A DNA stretch of 64,000 bases, from positions 186,001 through 250,000 of the forward strand of contig CALRQC020000001.1 in the NCBI GenBank assembly GCA_943370215.1. The letters run 5' to 3'. Every line of letters begins with the position of its first letter. The stretch's first letter is position 1. The notes under the pieces were generated by a model, which ran no database searches, was not told the origin of the DNA, and saw only the letters and a program-made list of their open reading frames with translations. The translations under genes and the position numbers were made by a program. Below are positions 7,992 through 17,376 of this stretch, piece after piece. The stretch comes from Niveispirillum sp943370215. GTDB taxonomy: Bacteria; Pseudomonadota; Alphaproteobacteria; Azospirillales; Azospirillaceae.

Positions 7992-10928
7992 ATGTCATAC
8001 CGTAACGGTCGCGCGGCGCGGCCCGGTAAGTTGTTGTCGTGCGCGGCGGTTGGTCTGGCCCTTGCGGGCATGGGACAGGCAGCTTTGGCGCAGGAAGCCG
8101 CGCAGGTCGCCCAGCAGGGCGAGGCTGTTGAGCTGGAAGAGATCATCGTCGTTGGCACCCGCGCCAGCCTTCAGTCTGCGATTGAACGCAAGAAGCGCGC
8201 GAATACGGTGGTGGACAGTCTGGTGGCGGAAGACGTCGCCTCCTTCCCCGACAAGAATGTGGGTGAGGCGCTGCAGCGCATCACCGGTGTGCAGTTGAGC
8301 CGCTCCTTCGGTGAGGGTGAATCCGTCTCCATCCGTGGTGTCGAACCGGATCTGAACCGCGTTGAAATCAATGGCGTTTCAGTGTTGGGCAGTGCCGGCA
8401 CCGGCGGGCGCGGGGCGGATCTGCGCGACATGGCGTCCGAACTGATCAAGTCGATCGACGTCTTCAAGGGCTTCACGGCCGACATGACCGAAGGTGGTGT
8501 CGGCGGTACCGTGTCGGTACAGACGCGCCGGCCGCTGGAACTGAAGAAGACCTTGTTCTCCACCTCCATCGCCGGCCAGTATCTGGACCTGATGGACAAG
8601 GTGACGCCGCGCGGCAATGTTACCTATGGCGACAAGTTCCTGGATGATCGGTTCGGCGTGCTGATCAACGCCACCTATGACAAGGTGCAGACGCGCGGTG
8701 ATTTCCTGCGAAACACCGAATGGGTGTCGCTGGCCGATTTCGACAATTCGCCGGACAAGACCCGCACCGTTGCCGGTTATGAAACCTACGCGACCAAGGC
8801 TTCGTGCGGCAGCATCACCAACTCGACCAACCGCAATAACTGCCTGTCGCAGTGGAACGACCTGTCGCCGCGCATTCCGCGTTACGGTCTCTGGCATCGT
8901 GATGATGAACGCGTCACCGCCATGGTGACGCTGCAATATCAGGTGACGGATGAGTTGGATGTCTATGTCGACGCCAACTATAATCAGCGTGATCAGTTCC
9001 TGACCGACTATAATTATACAATCGACCTGACGGCGGCGACGCGCTTCAACACGGCTGGTGCCGTGGTGGACGCCAACCATAATGTCATCGGTCTGACCAC
9101 GGCGGCCACCGCCCCGACCGCCACCACCGGTTCGGGTCGCATCTTCGGGTCGCAGATGCGCGGCTTCGATTACGAGCTGAAGTCCCATTATTATACTGGC
9201 GGCTTCAACTGGAAGGGCGACCGGCTGACGGCCTCTGGCTTCTACAATACCTCCAAATCCACCATGCGCAGCGACAGCAATTCTGTCGCCATCAGCGCCA
9301 CCATCCCCAACATCCGGGTCGATATCGCCGACAACGGCATCCCGTCCTTCACCTTCCCCAGCGGTTTTGATCCCAGCAATCCTGAGACCTATCGTAATGG
9401 TGGGGCTGAGATCCAATACCGTCCCGAAGAAGTGGATGTGACGGAAAAGAACGGCAAGCTGGATCTGGATTACAGCCTGGACCGCTGGGGCATCACCACG
9501 TTGGAATTTGGTGGTCAGTGGCGGGAAACCGGTTCCCTGCGCTATGCCGGTGGTGGTTATGTCACGGCTGACAAGGTGACGGTCCCCAGCGCCAATATCA
9601 CCAGCACCGTAAACCTGGGCAACACCAATAGCGGTTTGACCTGGACGCGCGACCGGCTGGTCGATTTTGTGCGCAGCACGGCCCGGCTGACCCCGCAGAA
9701 TTTCTATGATGGCTACAAGGGCAATACTGGCAATGCGCCGAACGGCTGGCTGGCCCCAGATGTGACCAAGATCGGTGACTGGTTCGATACGTCCGGTTTC
9801 AACCATGACCGGGTGCGCAGTGCCAATGGCTATGCCCAGATTCCGGCCCATGACCTGACGGAAACGGTGAAGGCCGGCTATGCCAAGGCCAATTTTGCCT
9901 TCGACATGTTCGACATCCCGGTGGATGGCAATTTCGGCGTGCGTCTGGTGGAAACCGAGGTCAATGCCACCGGCTCGCTGACCAACAGCGTCCGCCGCGT
10001 GAACAGCGCCGGCGTGACGGCGACGGAAGTGGTCGGCACGCGGGCTATCTCCGTCAACGAGAAGTATCGTGACACGCTGCCGGCCTTCAATATCAGCTTC
10101 GGCCTGATCCCGGATGAGCTGATCGGCCGTCTGGGCTTTGCCAAGGTGATGGCGCGTCCGAAGCCGACCGACCTGATCGCCTCCTCCGGCAGCCCCGGCT
10201 GCTTGAAGGATGAGACCTCGGCAGAAGCGCTGCTGGAAACCTGCACCTTCGGCAATCCGGACCTGAAGCCGTATCGCGCCGACCAGTATGATGCCAATCT
10301 GGCTTGGTACATCAACCGCGACACGTTGTTGAGTGCGGCCTATTTCTACAAGAATGTGAAGAGCTTCATTCTGGCCCGTACCCTGGTCCGCAATGTCGAT
10401 GTCTTCAATAATGGCACCCTGTACGATGTGAACATGCCGATCAATGGTGCCGGTGCCAAGATCAACGGTGTGGAACTGTCGGCCCAGACGGCCTTCACCT
10501 TCCTGCCCTCGCCCTTTGACGGGCTGGGCGTGAATGTGAACTACACCTATTCCGATGCCAAGAATGTCGGCCTGACCAATTCCCTGACGGGTGGGGAACT
10601 GCCCTTCCCTGGCCTGTCCAAGCACAGCTACAACCTGATCGCCTATTACGACAAGGACGCCTATAATGTGCGTCTGGCCTATAATGGCCGCACCAAGTGG
10701 CTCCAGGCGGCCTCTGAACGCTCGGGTAACCCCGTGTTCCGCGATGGCACCGGCTATCTGGATGCCAAGTTCACTTATCGTCTGCTGGATACGGGCATGT
10801 CCTTCTTCGTTGAAGGCAAGAACCTGACCGGTGAGGCAGAGCGCACCACCTCGGGCGATGATGTCCGCCTGGGCGAACTGGCCTATTCCGGCCGGCGCTA
10901 CTATTTCGGCGCGACTTACAAGTATTGA
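7992..10928 (+). CDS. TonB-dependent outer-membrane receptor
   Basis: The product has 978 residues. The start MSYRNGR has GGAGG just upstream and gives a proper signal peptide (cleavage near ALA|QE, residue 33). A ten-codon-earlier ATG lacks this. A TonB box-like ELEEIIVVGTR follows, then a plug domain (FPDKNVGEALQRITGVQLSR, VSIRGVEPDLNRVEINGV) and a 22-strand barrel ending in aromatic YKY. The plug style is that of the large Xanthomonas/Caulobacter receptor subfamily associated with carbohydrate uptake. It probably imports oligosaccharides across the outer membrane using TonB-ExbBD energy. Divergence from the pectin operon suggests a pectin-derived ligand, which is inference only. A strong terminator follows. 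Confidence 0.93.
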   Translation: MSYRNGRAARPGKLLSCAAVGLALAGMGQAALAQEAAQVAQQGEAVELEEIIVVGTRASLQSAIERKKRANTVVDSLVAEDVASFPDKNVGEALQRITGVQLSRSFGEGESVSIRGVEPDLNRVEINGVSVLGSAGTGGRGADLRDMASELIKSIDVFKGFTADMTEGGVGGTVSVQTRRPLELKKTLFSTSIAGQYLDLMDKVTPRGNVTYGDKFLDDRFGVLINATYDKVQTRGDFLRNTEWVSLADFDNSPDKTRTVAGYETYATKASCGSITNSTNRNNCLSQWNDLSPRIPRYGLWHRDDERVTAMVTLQYQVTDELDVYVDANYNQRDQFLTDYNYTIDLTAATRFNTAGAVVDANHNVIGLTTAATAPTATTGSGRIFGSQMRGFDYELKSHYYTGGFNWKGDRLTASGFYNTSKSTMRSDSNSVAISATIPNIRVDIADNGIPSFTFPSGFDPSNPETYRNGGAEIQYRPEEVDVTEKNGKLDLDYSLDRWGITTLEFGGQWRETGSLRYAGGGYVTADKVTVPSANITSTVNLGNTNSGLTWTRDRLVDFVRSTARLTPQNFYDGYKGNTGNAPNGWLAPDVTKIGDWFDTSGFNHDRVRSANGYAQIPAHDLTETVKAGYAKANFAFDMFDIPVDGNFGVRLVETEVNATGSLTNSVRRVNSAGVTATEVVGTRAISVNEKYRDTLPAFNISFGLIPDELIGRLGFAKVMARPKPTDLIASSGSPGCLKDETSAEALLETCTFGNPDLKPYRADQYDANLAWYINRDTLLSAAYFYKNVKSFILARTLVRNVDVFNNGTLYDVNMPINGAGAKINGVELSAQTAFTFLPSPFDGLGVNVNYTYSDAKNVGLTNSLTGGELPFPGLSKHSYNLIAYYDKDAYNVRLAYNGRTKWLQAASERSGNPVFRDGTGYLDAKFTYRLLDTGMSFFVEGKNLTGEAERTTSGDDVRLGELAYSGRRYYFGATYKY

Positions 10929-10989
10929 TCCCCCGTCGCCATGATCAGTGCCTATGGCTCTGATCATGGCACTCAACCGGAAAGGACAA

Positions 10990-11022
10990 GGGCGGCAATC
11001 CGGATCGGATGCCGCCCTTTTT
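10990..11022 (+). terminator. Intrinsic terminator after the TonB receptor gene
   Basis: GGGCGGCA pairs with TGCCGCCC, with an inner TCCG/CGGA extension, and TTTTT follows at 11018-11022. A second perfect 11-bp stem (GCCATGATCAG at 10938-10948 with CTGATCATGGC at 10960-10970) lies just upstream without a T-tract. Confidence 0.85.
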
Positions 11023-11050
11023 CATGCCGGCAGAATTCTGGTCACAGGGA

Positions 11051-12739
11051 TCAGATCGCCCGCAGACGGTTGAAGAAGCTGGTAATTTCCGTGTTCAACG
11101 TTTCTGCGTCACGGCGCAGATCCTCCGAGGCGCCGTTCAGCGAACCGGCGGACTGGGCCGTCTGCTCCGCCGCACCGGCCACCCCCACCACATTGGCCGA
11201 AACCTGTTGGGTACCCATGGCGGCCTGGTTGATGTTGCGGGCAATATCGGCCGTGGTGGCACCCTGCTGTTCCATGGCCGAGGCGATGCCGGTGGCAATG
11301 GTCCGCATGTCGTTCACCACATGGGCGATATTGTCGATCGCTTCCACCGCCCGCTGGGTTTCACGCTGGATGCCGGTGACATAGGACTGGATTTCATCCG
11401 TGGCCTTGGTGGTCTGGCTGGCCAGTATCTTCACCTCCGATGCGACGACGGCAAAGCCCTTGCCGGCCTCCCCGGCGCGGGCGGCCTCGATGGTGGCGTT
11501 CAGCGCCAGCAGGTTGGTCTGGCTGGCAATGTCGGAGATCACCTGGATGATGGAACCGATATTCTGTGCCGCTTCCGTCAGCCCGCCCATGGTGGCGCTG
11601 GTCTGTCCGGCCTCCCGCACGGCGCGTTCGGCAATGTCGGTGGAGCGGGTGACTTGCTGGTTCACTTCACTGACGGCGGCGGCCAGTTCCTCGGCCGCAC
11701 TGGCGATCATCTGCACATTGCTGGTGGTTTCCGATGCGGCCTGATTGACCCCATCGATCAGGCCGCGGCTTTGCTGTGCCATATCGGCCAGCCCGGCGGA
11801 ATGGCTGCGCACCTTCTCCGAGGCATCGACCAGATTGCCGACAATGTGGGCGGCCTTGTCCTGGAAATCGGCCAGCGATTTCTCCACCGCCACCTGACGG
11901 CGTTCCTTGGCTTCCTGTTCGGTCTGCTGGGCGCGGGTCAGTTCCTGGGCCCGCAGGCCGTTGCGTTTGAAAACCTCCAGCGCATGGGCCAGCCGACCCA
12001 TTTCATTATGGTCACTCAGCAGCGGAATTTCGACAGTGAGATCGCCACCGGCCAACTGGCCCATCCGTTCCGTCATGATGGTCAGCGGCCGGGAGATGGA
12101 ACGTGCCAGTAACGCCGCCACCCCACCGCCTGCCAGCAAAATGGCGCCGGCCAGCAGCAGCATCTTGCCCAGGATCGCGTTGAAGGTCTCGTCGATATCA
12201 TCGATATAGACGCCGGTGCCCAAAGCCCACCGCCAGGGTTCGAAACCCAGGCTGTAGGTCAGCTTGGGCACATTGACGGCCTCTCCGCCATTCACGCCGG
12301 GGCGCGGGAAAGTATAGGTGAAGAAGCCACCCCCATTTTTGGCAGCCTCCACGCCCAGCCGCACGGTTTCCACGCCATCGGCGGTCTTGAAGGCCATGCG
12401 GTTCTTGCCTTCGAAATCGCGCTTGGCATGGACGACGGTGACCCCGTCGTAATTATTGACATAGATATATTCGCCATTGCCGAAGCGCAGCTTGCGGATA
12501 TCGTCACCCGCCCCTTTCTGCGCTTGTTCGTGGGTCAACTCGCCGGATTGTTCGCGGTCGTACCAGTTCTGGGCCACACCGCGCACGACAGAGAGGATCT
12601 GGATCAGTTCCTGCTGCCGGTCATTGACCAGGGTGGAACGCAGGGTGCTGAGACCGGAGCCGACCGCCAGTATCAGCGCCACGGCCAGCACGGGTACGAA
12701 AAGAAGCAACCGGTGCGATATTTTCAGATTACCGAGCAT
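11051..12739 (-). CDS. Methyl-accepting chemotaxis protein with single-Cache sensor
   Basis: The 562-residue protein starts MLGNLKISHR with AAGGAA upstream. It has TM1 at about 10-32, a periplasmic sCache_2-type domain (ENGEYIYVNNYDG-like GEYIYVNNYDGVTVVHAKRD, FTYTFPRPG, WRWALGTGVYIDDID), and TM2 at about 190-209. A HAMP domain (SRPLTIMTERMGQLAGGDL) and a cytoplasmic signalling hairpin with the conserved tip IASQTNLLALNATIEAARAG follow. No C-terminal CheR-docking pentapeptide is visible. Single-Cache receptors often sense small organic acids, but the ligand cannot be read here. It lies 56 bp after the sulfotransferase-like gene and is probably co-transcribed with it. Confidence 0.93.
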   Translation of the reverse strand: MLGNLKISHRLLLFVPVLAVALILAVGSGLSTLRSTLVNDRQQELIQILSVVRGVAQNWYDREQSGELTHEQAQKGAGDDIRKLRFGNGEYIYVNNYDGVTVVHAKRDFEGKNRMAFKTADGVETVRLGVEAAKNGGGFFTYTFPRPGVNGGEAVNVPKLTYSLGFEPWRWALGTGVYIDDIDETFNAILGKMLLLAGAILLAGGGVAALLARSISRPLTIMTERMGQLAGGDLTVEIPLLSDHNEMGRLAHALEVFKRNGLRAQELTRAQQTEQEAKERRQVAVEKSLADFQDKAAHIVGNLVDASEKVRSHSAGLADMAQQSRGLIDGVNQAASETTSNVQMIASAAEELAAAVSEVNQQVTRSTDIAERAVREAGQTSATMGGLTEAAQNIGSIIQVISDIASQTNLLALNATIEAARAGEAGKGFAVVASEVKILASQTTKATDEIQSYVTGIQRETQRAVEAIDNIAHVVNDMRTIATGIASAMEQQGATTADIARNINQAAMGTQQVSANVVGVAGAAEQTAQSAGSLNGASEDLRRDAETLNTEITSFFNRLRAI

Positions 12740-12795
12740 GATGGCGTTTCCTTGGAAAGGGGCAGGCTTTTCCGGATTGTGGGGAGAGCATGGGG

Positions 12796-13803
12796 TCAGG
12801 CCACGGCGGCAATCGGCTGGGGCGTCAGGGCCAGCAGGTGCGGCGGCAGACCGAGTTCGTGCCGGCAGGCCCGGGCATTGCGGTGATAGGCTGCCTCCAC
12901 GCCCAGGGCGTAGAGCAGCGCCCGGTCTTCCTCTGTCACCCCATCGCTGGTGCCGGGGCGGTAGCGGTAGCCATCGGCATCGGCCTGATGCAGCCCCGGC
13001 ACCACATAGGCAGTGGGCTCTACCGGGAAGATGACGCGGGAGCCCTCGGCATCCAGGCTGTGCAGCGGTGCCCATTCCTGCAAGGCGGCGGCAATGGCTG
13101 CCGGCTCCAGGCCCAAACGATTGAACAGGGCAGGAATTGCCAACAGGGGTTCCTGGGCAGCCTCATAGACATAATGGGTGACGGCGATGCCATAGCGCCG
13201 TGCATGGGCTTCCACCCGCAGCGTGTTCAGCGAAGCGCAGATGAAATGTGCCAGCAGGCGGTTCCGCTCCAGCCGCCCCGACCATTTGCGCAACCATGAA
13301 CCCAGCGACCGTTCGGGCTGGCGGTCCAGGATGACCAGATGCAGCTTTTCCGGTGGATACCCGGCCTCCACCAGCATCTGTGCCGGGATATACAAGCATT
13401 CCGCCAGCGTATAGGGGCCGGCCACATCCTTGCAGAAAAAGTTGCGGCGCGGTGGTTCCCAGGGACTGACCGGATCACCGGCCAGGAACTGGCGCATCAG
13501 TGCCTTGACCGGTTGGTAATAGGAGGGCAGCCCCGCCGTGCCGAACAGGTTGGCGAGCGCCGTGGAGCCGGTGCGGGCCCGCCCCCAGGCACAGTAAAGG
13601 GTGGGGAAATCCGCCGCCAACCGGCCGGCAAAACTCTCCCGCAGCGCTGCTGCAACCTGATCCGTCAGACGGCGCTGGCTGGTCTCTGTCCGCTGGAAGA
13701 AACCGTCTGCCGGCAATAGCAGCTTGTAGAGATCAGGATCATCCCCCTCTATCCGTGCCGCCAAAGCAGAGAGATCACCATATGGGTTTGAACGCGCGGT
13801 CAT
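12796..13803 (-). CDS. Sulfotransferase-like protein (PAPS-type P-loop)
   Basis: The 335-residue protein contains CAWGRARTGSTALANLFG, which matches the 5'-phosphosulfate-binding P-loop pattern of sulfotransferases. Further on, LVILDRQPERSLGSWLRKW resembles the 3'-phosphate-binding R...S region (RxPxxxxxS). No signal peptide or membrane segment is visible. Three overlapping start codons occur (GTG, ATG, ATG). The last, at 13803, has the best GAGG spacing and was chosen. The acceptor is unknown; cell-envelope or polysaccharide sulfation is possible. It heads a two-gene unit with the chemoreceptor, an unusual partner. Family level is fairly secure, function is not. Confidence 0.6.
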   Translation of the reverse strand: MTARSNPYGDLSALAARIEGDDPDLYKLLLPADGFFQRTETSQRRLTDQVAAALRESFAGRLAADFPTLYCAWGRARTGSTALANLFGTAGLPSYYQPVKALMRQFLAGDPVSPWEPPRRNFFCKDVAGPYTLAECLYIPAQMLVEAGYPPEKLHLVILDRQPERSLGSWLRKWSGRLERNRLLAHFICASLNTLRVEAHARRYGIAVTHYVYEAAQEPLLAIPALFNRLGLEPAAIAAALQEWAPLHSLDAEGSRVIFPVEPTAYVVPGLHQADADGYRYRPGTSDGVTEEDRALLYALGVEAAYHRNARACRHELGLPPHLLALTPQPIAAVA

Positions 13804-14389
13804 CATCACCTCGTTGGGCTGAACTGCATACGCGTGTACGAAATTTGATTTTCTATTTTATGTTATTTCTCTATTCGTTAATGCAAACTTAACGGATCAA
13901 ATTATGAAAAATACAGGAGATTGAGTATTTAAATATTCAATTTAGACCAAAACCATTGGTGTCGATATATCAATTATATATAAATGATTTTGCCGAAACA
14001 TCGAAGGTGCGTCCATTGCCAGGACCGTTTAACTCTATCCTTGAGATGGTCTTCGCTTTCGAAACTTCCTTATGACACCGCCAATCACTCCCGTTTTCGT
14101 CGCTGTGGCGATCAAATAGATAAAAAGTGGGCAAGGCGACGACTGCCAGCGGCGGCGCTGGCGGTTGCGCCCCGGTGTCGGTTCCGATTACTGGGGCGTG
14201 GGATAAATGTCCGGACAGACTTAGAAGCCTCTCGTGCGGGTGGCCGTTCGGCAGTCCGGCGGGCTTTCGTCCCGATAGATCTGGAATTCTTCTAATGTGC
14301 GCCGCAACATGCCATTTCGATAGGTGACGGCCGTTTATGTTTGTGCTCATCATGCGCCCAAGCGATAGAAATCGCGGCTGGGAGGCGGC
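13804..14389. other. Divergent intergenic region, AT-rich in its left half
   Basis: This 586-bp gap separates the sulfotransferase-like gene from the divergent AraC regulator. Bases 13840-13990 are very AT-rich (runs such as TATATCAATTATATATAAATG) and must hold the promoter of the leftward unit. I see no supported gene, RNA or clear operator. Confidence 0.5.
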
Positions 14390-15343
14390 ATGGATGTTTT
14401 CACCACGGTCGGGCTGCCGACGGCCCGCGCCAAGTTGGATTATCTGAAAGGCGTGATGTCCAGCGTGTTTGCACCGCTGGATGTGGTGCCGGATGATCCG
14501 GATCGGTTCGATAATCATATTGCCAGCACCGGCCTGGGCCGCCTGTCGCTGGCCAATGCCCATTCCTATCCTGCCCATATCATCCGCCGCCGGCCCCATG
14601 CCGCTGGCACAGCGCGGCATCTGTTCTTCCTGCATATGCAACTGCAAGGAAGGGTGCAGGCGATGCAGGATGGACGGGAAGGTTTGCTGGAACCGGGGGA
14701 TATGGTGCTGTGCGATGCCGCCGCCCCCTATGATCTGGGCCTGATCGGGGAGAACCGCACCTTGATCCTGGGGATCCCGGCGGATGAACTGACCCGCCGT
14801 GTGCCTGCCCCCTATGGTCTGCTGGGCCGGCAACTGCCCGGCACTGCCGGGCCGCTGCGCATGGTGCGCGGCTTGCTGTCGGAATTGTGGGGGCAGGTGG
14901 AGCAGGGCGGGCCGCTGCCGGTGGAGGCAGGGGAGCGGTTGGCTGCCACCCTTCTGGACCTGTTCGCCACGGCCTGCCACTTGAATTTCGGTGTCACTTC
15001 TGTGGAGGGCACGTTGGCCGATGGCCACCGCGCCCGCATCCGCCGGCTGGTCGAACAGCGGCTGTTCGATCCGGCCCTTTCCGTGCCGGTGATCGCCCAG
15101 GCACTGGGTCTGTCAGAGCGCTATCTGCGCCTGCTGGCAGCGGGGGAGGGAGAGGCGATTTCCGCCTATATCCTGCGCCGCCGGCTGGAAGAATGTGCCC
15201 GCCGCCTGCGCGACCCGCTGCACGCTGCCCGCACGGTGACGGAACTGGCCTTCGCCTGTGGCTTCAACGATGCCAGCCATTTCTCCCGTACCTTTAAAGC
15301 CCGCTATGGCATGGCCCCGCGCGATTACCGGGCAGATGGTTAG
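14390..15343 (+). CDS. AraC-family transcriptional regulator
   Basis: The product has 317 residues. The N-terminal two-thirds resembles the AraC-binding-like (cupin) domain (RRPHAAGTARHLFFLHMQLQ, LEPGDMVLCDAAAPYDL). The C-terminus has both helix-turn-helix motifs: PVIAQALGLSERYLRLL, then TVTELAFACGFNDASHFSRTFKARYGMAPRDYR, the canonical AraC signature. GGAGG precedes the ATG. Neighbours on both sides are unrelated, so its target is unclear; the sulfotransferase/chemoreceptor unit is divergent and a candidate. Confidence 0.92.
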   Translation: MDVFTTVGLPTARAKLDYLKGVMSSVFAPLDVVPDDPDRFDNHIASTGLGRLSLANAHSYPAHIIRRRPHAAGTARHLFFLHMQLQGRVQAMQDGREGLLEPGDMVLCDAAAPYDLGLIGENRTLILGIPADELTRRVPAPYGLLGRQLPGTAGPLRMVRGLLSELWGQVEQGGPLPVEAGERLAATLLDLFATACHLNFGVTSVEGTLADGHRARIRRLVEQRLFDPALSVPVIAQALGLSERYLRLLAAGEGEAISAYILRRRLEECARRLRDPLHAARTVTELAFACGFNDASHFSRTFKARYGMAPRDYRADG

Positions 15344-15450
15344 TTTGGTTGTATTTTTCCCAGCTTATATCAATAATTTCATTGCGGGATATTAAATTTT
15401 TTATCATAACTGGAAATCCAGGTATAATGTAAAATTTTGAGGTAATTGAG

Positions 15451-16092
15451 ATGAACTACTTATATGATCTGGATTGGCAGCAGGTTCTGGAAAATTATAA
15501 TAATAGAATTAATGCACACACTAAATTGTTGAAATTTTATGAAAACAATAAACAAAAAGAATTTCTTCAGCTTGCTCTTGGAATTAGTGATAGTGCGGGC
15601 AATTATAGTGCCAGAGAACATAATATTGGACCTAAAATTATAGAAGCGAACATAAATGCTGTGGGTAGGGTTTTTGAACTGGCTGGAATATTTAGAGGCC
15701 TCAAGAGTGGTCGCAAGGTTCCCGAAATTATCAAGCTGGAAAATTTATCCTATCTAAAAATTGGGGTGGGATCCGAAATTTCCTGTATGATGAATCCCGA
15801 TATATGCTGGGTTGCAAATAGCCGGACAATTTGGATGCACCTGGTCATTAAGCATGACGGAAATTTTAGCCACGCCAACGAGGAATTGAGTCTTTACCGT
15901 GACGGTGAAACAAACTCTGAGATGGCCTATTCGATATGGAGCAATATTCATCGGGATTTAGAAAAGAGCATGACGAGGCTGGGGATACAGGGCAGTGACA
16001 TTGCCCGCGAGCGTGGTGTGGAGCCTGGGGACAAATTATTCCTTTGGGCCGATGCCATTTCAACGTGTCTCTACGCTCACATGAGTAAGTGA
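15451..16092 (+). CDS. Unknown 213-residue protein in an AT-rich island
   Basis: I do not recognise this protein. It starts MNYLYDLDWQQVLENYNNR with GAGG upstream and ends LYAHMSK. There is no signal peptide or membrane helix, and the N-terminal half looks helical. Codon use (AAT, ATT, TTA, AAA) contrasts sharply with neighbouring genes, and the flanks are also AT-rich, which suggests recent acquisition. The composition returns towards normal in the last 60 codons (REHNIGPK early, GVEPGDKLFLWADA late). It stands alone between the AraC gene and the alcohol dehydrogenase. A role in defence or stress would be guesswork. Confidence 0.7.
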   Translation: MNYLYDLDWQQVLENYNNRINAHTKLLKFYENNKQKEFLQLALGISDSAGNYSAREHNIGPKIIEANINAVGRVFELAGIFRGLKSGRKVPEIIKLENLSYLKIGVGSEISCMMNPDICWVANSRTIWMHLVIKHDGNFSHANEELSLYRDGETNSEMAYSIWSNIHRDLEKSMTRLGIQGSDIARERGVEPGDKLFLWADAISTCLYAHMSK

Positions 16093-16248
16093 AGGCTGGT
16101 GGCTGACGGTTTTTCAGGGACAGTTACCGTTTTTATCAAGTTTTCCTGCCGCTCCGGCCAAGCAGGTTTTTCTGCCGCATGGTTTCCTTCCCCTTGATAA
16201 TCGGTGCCGCGATCAGACGGCACCGGACAAGGGTCGGGAGGAAAAACC

Positions 16249-17376
16249 ATGCAGATTACCGCTGCCGTCATCCGGGAGCCGGGTGGCCCCTTCAATCTGG
16301 AACATCTGGAGATCGAACAGCCGCTGCCGGGCGAGGTGCTGGTGAAGGTAGCGGCCACCGGTGTCTGCCATACCGACATGGTGATGCGCGACCGGCTGTT
16401 GCCGGTCCCCCAGCCGGTGGTGCTGGGGCATGAAGGGGCCGGCACCGTGCTGGCGGTCGGGGCCGGCGTCACCAAGGTGAAGCCCGGCGATGCCGTGGTG
16501 ATGAGCTTCAATTCCTGCGGCCATTGCCCGTCCTGCAGCGACGCGGCCCCCGCCTATTGCCATGAATTCTTCCCGCGCAATTTCTTCGGCGCACGCGGTG
16601 ATGGCAGCAGCGGCCTGTCCCGCGACGGGGAAATGATCCACGCGAATATTTTCGGCCAATCCTCCTTCGCCACCCATGCGCTGTGCCATCAGCGCAATGT
16701 GGTGAAGGTGCCGGCCGATGTGCCGCTGGCCCTGCTGGGGCCGCTGGGCTGTGGTGTATTGACCGGGGCCGGCACGGTGCTGAACGCGCTGAAGGTGCGG
16801 GCGGGATCGTCGGTGGCGGTGATGGGCGTGGGCACGGTGGGGCTCAGCGCCATCATGGCCGCCAAGGTGGCCGGCGCTGCCCGCATCATCGCCATTGATC
16901 CGGTGGCCAGCCGGCTGGATCTGGCGTCCGAACTGGGGGCCACCCATGTCATCGATCCGCGCGGCGGCGGCAATCTGGCGGAAAAGGTGATGGGCCTGAC
17001 CGGCGGGGTGGGCGTGGATTACGCCATCGACACCTCGGCCCGGTCGGAGGTGATCCGCCAGGGCCTGATGATGCTGGCCCCGCGCGGGGAATGCGCCGTG
17101 GTCGGCGCCGTCACCTTTGGCCAGGATATCCCGGTTGATGGCGGCCATCTGCTGTCCGGCGGGCGCCGGCTGCGCGGTGTGGTGGAAGGGGATGCCGATC
17201 CGGAACAGTTCGTGCCGCAACTGGTGGCACTCTATCGTGACGGCAAGCTGCCCTTTGACCGGTTCGTGCGCTTCTTCCCCTTCAGCGCCATCAATGAGGC
17301 GGTGGCGGAATCCGAGGCCGGCCGGGTGATCAAGCCGATCCTGCTGATGCCCGGCACCGAGGTGCCCAAACAATGA
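16249..17376 (+). CDS. Zinc-dependent alcohol dehydrogenase (aryl-alcohol dehydrogenase-like)
   Basis: The 375-residue protein is a medium-chain dehydrogenase. Catalytic zinc ligands lie in GVCHTD and LGHEGAGTV, with a third Cys in LGCGVLTG. The structural zinc site is the four-Cys CGHCPSCSDAAPAYC. The nucleotide-binding motif is GVGTVGLSAIMAAK, followed by an acidic residue (IAIDP) favouring NAD. The overall layout resembles benzyl/aryl or terpene alcohol dehydrogenases. The start has GGGAGG seven bases upstream; an earlier in-frame ATG lacks support. Its stop overlaps the next gene by four bases (ATGA), so the two are translationally coupled. Together they suggest ester hydrolysis followed by alcohol oxidation. 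Confidence 0.88.
   Translation: MQITAAVIREPGGPFNLEHLEIEQPLPGEVLVKVAATGVCHTDMVMRDRLLPVPQPVVLGHEGAGTVLAVGAGVTKVKPGDAVVMSFNSCGHCPSCSDAAPAYCHEFFPRNFFGARGDGSSGLSRDGEMIHANIFGQSSFATHALCHQRNVVKVPADVPLALLGPLGCGVLTGAGTVLNALKVRAGSSVAVMGVGTVGLSAIMAAKVAGAARIIAIDPVASRLDLASELGATHVIDPRGGGNLAEKVMGLTGGVGVDYAIDTSARSEVIRQGLMMLAPRGECAVVGAVTFGQDIPVDGGHLLSGGRRLRGVVEGDADPEQFVPQLVALYRDGKLPFDRFVRFFPFSAINEAVAESEAGRVIKPILLMPGTEVPKQ

Noticed and set aside
8379..10976. Long minus-strand open frame opposite the TonB receptor gene
   Set aside because: Its product is His/Gly/Gln-rich nonsense typical of antisense frames in high-GC DNA, and the plus-strand receptor is unambiguous. The same holds for long antisense frames at 32729-35383, 51674-54103 and 56689-59082.
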